Positions 6,356-8,425 of a DNA stretch of 8,425 nucleotides are shown here, piece after piece; positions within the stretch are counted from its first letter, which is position 1; each line of letters starts with the position of its first letter. The notes beneath the pieces were generated by a model, which ran no database searches, was not told the DNA's origin, and was given only the letters and a program-made list of their open reading frames with translations. Both the position numbers and the translations under genes were made by a program. The DNA comes from Desulfonatronovibrio sp. (lineage in GTDB: Bacteria > Desulfobacterota > Desulfovibrionia > Desulfovibrionales > Desulfonatronovibrionaceae), in NCBI GenBank assembly GCA_003558575.1, contig PWPY01000069.1, positions 1 through 8,425 of the forward strand. Reading direction: 5' to 3'.

Positions 6356-7123
6356 ATGGAAAATAAGAAAACTGTTTTTACTGGAATAATTCCGGCAAGA
6401 TTTGATTCATCAAGGTTTCCTGGCAAGCCTCTGGCTACCATCCTTGGAAAGCCCATGTTCTGGCATGTATACAACAGAGCTGTTCAGTGCAAAGCCCTGT
6501 CTGCTGTTTATCTGGCCACAGATCATGAGGAAATCTTTGATTGTGCCCGAAAATTTGGTGTCCCTGCGGTCATGACTTCTAAAGACCACAAGAGCGGATC
6601 AGACAGAGTTCTTGAGGCCGCCCGGATTTTAAAACTTCCAGACAGTTCTGTGGCAATAAATATCCAGGGCGATGAACCCGCACTGAACCCGGAAATGCTT
6701 GACCAACTGGTACTTCCTTTTATATCAGACCCGGAAGTCAAAATATGTACTCTGGCACGAGCCACAACTGCAGATAAAGTTAGAAGCAAAAATACGGTTA
6801 AGGTAGTATTTTCCAAAAGCAATAAAGCCCTCTATTTCTCCAGAAATATAATTCCTTATGCTTCAGATGACAATTATCCCTGTCATGTTCATGTGGGACT
6901 TTATGCCTTTAGAATAAAATATCTGAAAATATTCAGTAATTTGGGACAAAGCAGACTGGAAAAAATTGAACAGTTGGAACAGCTGCGAATTCTGGAATCA
7001 GATATCCCAATCCATGTTGTTGAAACCAGATACGTAAGCCATGGAGTGGACATACCAGAAGATATAAATAACGTTACTAAAATAATGCAGGAGAAAAATA
7101 ATGAAAGCAATATTAGCCCTTGA
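6356..7123 (+). CDS. kdsB: 3-deoxy-manno-octulosonate cytidylyltransferase (CMP-Kdo synthetase)
   Basis: A 255-aa cytoplasmic nucleotidyltransferase, the usual KdsB length, that makes CMP-Kdo from CTP and Kdo. Motifs include [16 protein letters not shown] at 11-26, the CTP-binding N-terminus (many homologues read RYxSTR/SSR here); LATDHEEI at 53-60; [11 protein letters not shown] at 79-89; NIQGDEP at 102-108 with the Mg-binding Asp; YFSRNIIPY at 160-168; HVGLYAFR at 179-186; LEQLRILE at 207-214; and HGVDIPED at 229-236. It directly serves the WaaA encoded just upstream, giving a two-step Kdo activation and transfer pair. The start ATG has only a weak purine-rich region in front of it. Its last 23 bases overlap carA and contain the carA Shine-Dalgarno, so expression of the two is probably coupled. 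kdsA, kdsC and kdsD are not in view. Confidence 0.96.
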   Translation: MENKKTVFTGIIPARFDSSRFPGKPLATILGKPMFWHVYNRAVQCKALSAVYLATDHEEIFDCARKFGVPAVMTSKDHKSGSDRVLEAARILKLPDSSVAINIQGDEPALNPEMLDQLVLPFISDPEVKICTLARATTADKVRSKNTVKVVFSKSNKALYFSRNIIPYASDDNYPCHVHVGLYAFRIKYLKIFSNLGQSRLEKIEQLEQLRILESDIPIHVVETRYVSHGVDIPEDINNVTKIMQEKNNESNISP

Positions 7124-8216
7124 GGATGGAACCTGGTTTGAAGGAGAATCTTTTACAGGTCCAGGAGAATCCGGAGGTGAAGTCATCTTCAATACTGGAA
7201 TGACCGGTTATCAGGAGATTATAACTGACCCTTCTTATATCGGACAGATGGTGTGCATGACCTACCCTTTGATTGGAAATTACGGCATCAACCCTGAGGA
7301 TGTTGAGTCAGAAAAGGTTCAGGCCTTTGCCCTCATTGTAAAAGAATGCTGCAAAAAACCTTCCAACTGGAGATCAACAGAAAGTCTGCCCGAATATCTG
7401 TCAAGGTATAATGTTATGGGCATTGAAGACATTGATACCAGAACCCTGACCAGACATATCAGAATAAACGGAGCCATGAGAGGATTCATCTCAACCAATG
7501 AGTTAGATCCCAGGAAGCTGGTTGAGAAGGCCAAGCAGGTCCCAAGTATGGAAGGGCTAAATCTGGCAGAACAGGCAGGTTGCAAGGAACCTTATGCCTG
7601 GACTCAGGATGGACCGATACCTGTCCGAATGGATCAGGGCAAATATGAATGGCCAGGCAACGGCCCAAGAATCCTGGTATATGATTATGGTGTAAAGTGG
7701 AATATCTTAAGACTGCTCAAAGAACAGGGTTTTGATATTTTAGTTGTGCCAGCATCTTTTACTTATGATCAGGCCTGTATGGCGGAACCAAATGGAATTT
7801 TCCTGACAAACGGACCTGGTGATCCTGCTGCCATGACAAACAGCATCCAGATCATAAAAAAATTAGCGGAAAAATTTCCCATGGCCGGCATCTGCCTGGG
7901 TCATCAACTTCTGGGACTGGCTATGGGCGGAAAAAGCTACAAACTGAAATTTGGTCACCATGGAGCCAATCATCCTGTCAAGGATATGGCTACAGGTAAA
8001 ATTGAAATATCTTCACAAAACCATGGATTCTGCGTTGATATCAGCCATCTGGATTTTCTTGAACAGACCCATATAAACCTCAATGATCAGACCCTGGAAG
8101 GCTTCAGACATAAAGGCAAACCAATCATTGCTGTCCAGCATCACCCAGAGGCCAGTTCAGGCCCTCATGACAGCAGATACTTTTTCAGAAGATTCATGAA
8201 ACTTATCGATAGATAA
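7101..8216 (+). CDS. carA: Carbamoyl-phosphate synthase small subunit (glutaminase)
   Basis: A 371-aa CarA of normal length. It releases ammonia from glutamine for CarB, which makes carbamoyl phosphate for pyrimidines and arginine. The N-terminal small-subunit domain carries [17 protein letters not shown] at 30-46 and [15 protein letters not shown] at 107-121. The class I glutamine amidotransferase domain has LTNGPGDP at 235-242, the nucleophile Cys265 in GICLGHQ, SQNHGF at 305-310, and His348 and Glu350 in the [11 protein letters not shown] block, so the triad is complete. AGGAG at 7089-7093, seven bases before the ATG, is the best ribosome binding site of the five-gene unit. carB does not follow; the next gene is a convergent 5S rRNA. 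CarA therefore pairs with a CarB encoded elsewhere, unless the link was lost by rearrangement at the rRNA operon. Confidence 0.97.
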   Translation: MKAILALEDGTWFEGESFTGPGESGGEVIFNTGMTGYQEIITDPSYIGQMVCMTYPLIGNYGINPEDVESEKVQAFALIVKECCKKPSNWRSTESLPEYLSRYNVMGIEDIDTRTLTRHIRINGAMRGFISTNELDPRKLVEKAKQVPSMEGLNLAEQAGCKEPYAWTQDGPIPVRMDQGKYEWPGNGPRILVYDYGVKWNILRLLKEQGFDILVVPASFTYDQACMAEPNGIFLTNGPGDPAAMTNSIQIIKKLAEKFPMAGICLGHQLLGLAMGGKSYKLKFGHHGANHPVKDMATGKIEISSQNHGFCVDISHLDFLEQTHINLNDQTLEGFRHKGKPIIAVQHHPEASSGPHDSRYFFRRFMKLIDR

Positions 8217-8255
8217 TGCCTCTATAATCTGAACTTAACTCTACTCTAACCGCCA

Positions 8256-8284
8256 AAGTCCCAAACAAACTGTATTTGGGACTT
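8256..8284. terminator. 10-bp hairpin downstream of carA
   Basis: AAGTCCCAAA (8256-8265) and TTTGGGACTT (8275-8284) are perfect inverted arms around a nine-base loop. The hairpin lies 39 bases after the carA stop. No U-run follows on either strand, so it is a poor intrinsic terminator by itself. It may stabilise the carA 3' end or act together with the stronger hairpin further right. Confidence 0.4.
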
Positions 8285-8338
8285 GAGAAATAGACCGATA
8301 GCATTCTTTGAAGGATATTCTAAAAAATAAAGCCTCAA

Positions 8339-8383
8339 GGGCACAAAAAAAGGGACTCGATATGAGTCCCTTTTTTTGTGCCC
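8339..8383. terminator. Bidirectional intrinsic terminator between carA and the rRNA operon
   Basis: A perfect 20-bp stem (8339-8358 with 8364-8383) encloses the five-base loop GATAT. Each arm contains the GGGACTC/GAGTCCC core next to A7 or T7. On either strand the transcript therefore forms the GC-rich core hairpin followed by seven U. After a 4x4 internal loop the stem resumes for 7 bp (TAAAGCC 8328-8334 with GGCTTTA 8388-8394). The position fits both the end of the carA unit (+) and the end of the rRNA operon (-). Confidence 0.88.
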
Positions 8384-8401
8384 CATGGGCTTTAAGAAAT
8401 G

Positions 8402-8425
8402 TTCCGGCAGCGACCTACTTTCCCA
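8402..8425 (-). rRNA. rrf: 5S ribosomal RNA, 3' end only (runs off the right edge)
   Basis: Read on the minus strand, the last ~24 bases are TGGGAAAGTAGGTCGCTGCC followed by GGAA. This matches the conserved 3' end of bacterial 5S rRNA (the GGGAGAGTAGG-x-CGCTGCC region that closes helices V and I). The exact 3' end, near 8402, is estimated because its pairing partner at the 5' end is outside the window. A strong terminator follows within about 20 bases, as expected for the last gene of an rRNA operon. 23S and 16S genes should lie further right. Confidence 0.85.

Noticed and set aside
1..8425. Mobile elements, CRISPR arrays, tRNAs, toxin-antitoxin or defence genes.
   Set aside because: No transposase, spaced repeats, cloverleaf sequence or defence family was recognised; the window is ordinary core genome.

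Overview
The window looks like a chromosomal housekeeping segment of a Gram-negative, AT-leaning bacterium. It combines Kdo/LPS genes (waaA, kdsB) with [NiFe]-hydrogenase maturation genes (hypCDE). This gene mix and the style of the protein sequences suggest a sulfate-reducing deltaproteobacterium (Desulfobacterota, Desulfovibrionales-like). That assignment is inference from family knowledge; no phylogeny was run.

Layout. Positions 2-1066 (+) hold the C-terminal ~85% of a BaiN/HI0933-type flavoprotein cut by the left edge. It converges, 34 bp apart, on a minus-strand hyp operon read right to left: hypC (3429-3199), hypD (3215-2133) and hypE (2108-1101). hypC and hypD overlap by 17 bp, and hypD appears to start at TTG behind an AGGAGG. 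A 197-bp divergent intergenic region (3430-3626) carries a plausible hyp promoter, a 14-bp perfect AT palindrome and weaker plus-strand promoter candidates.

From 3627 to 8216 (+) a compact five-gene run encodes an HD-domain phosphohydrolase, D-Ala-D-Ala ligase (ddl), Kdo transferase (waaA), CMP-Kdo synthetase (kdsB) and the small subunit of carbamoyl-phosphate synthetase (carA). The junctions are -35, +2, +8 and -23 bp (negative means overlap), so this is almost certainly one transcription unit. Ddl supplies D-Ala-D-Ala for peptidoglycan. KdsB activates Kdo and WaaA attaches it to lipid A. CarA feeds pyrimidine synthesis (KdsB uses CTP) and arginine synthesis. The unit therefore mixes envelope and nucleotide precursor supply. 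carB is not in the window.

At the right edge, 8217-8400 holds two hairpins. One is a 20-bp perfect stem with internal A7/T7 tracts that can terminate transcription in both directions. The 3' end of a minus-strand 5S rRNA gene follows, so an rRNA operon converges on carA.

I found no mobile elements, CRISPR arrays or tRNAs, and no gene cluster that looks like a new system. The points worth a second look are small: a G8 tract inside a conserved hypE motif, the unexplained HD protein coupled to ddl without a visible Shine-Dalgarno, the rRNA/carA terminator, and unusual residues in WaaA motifs.
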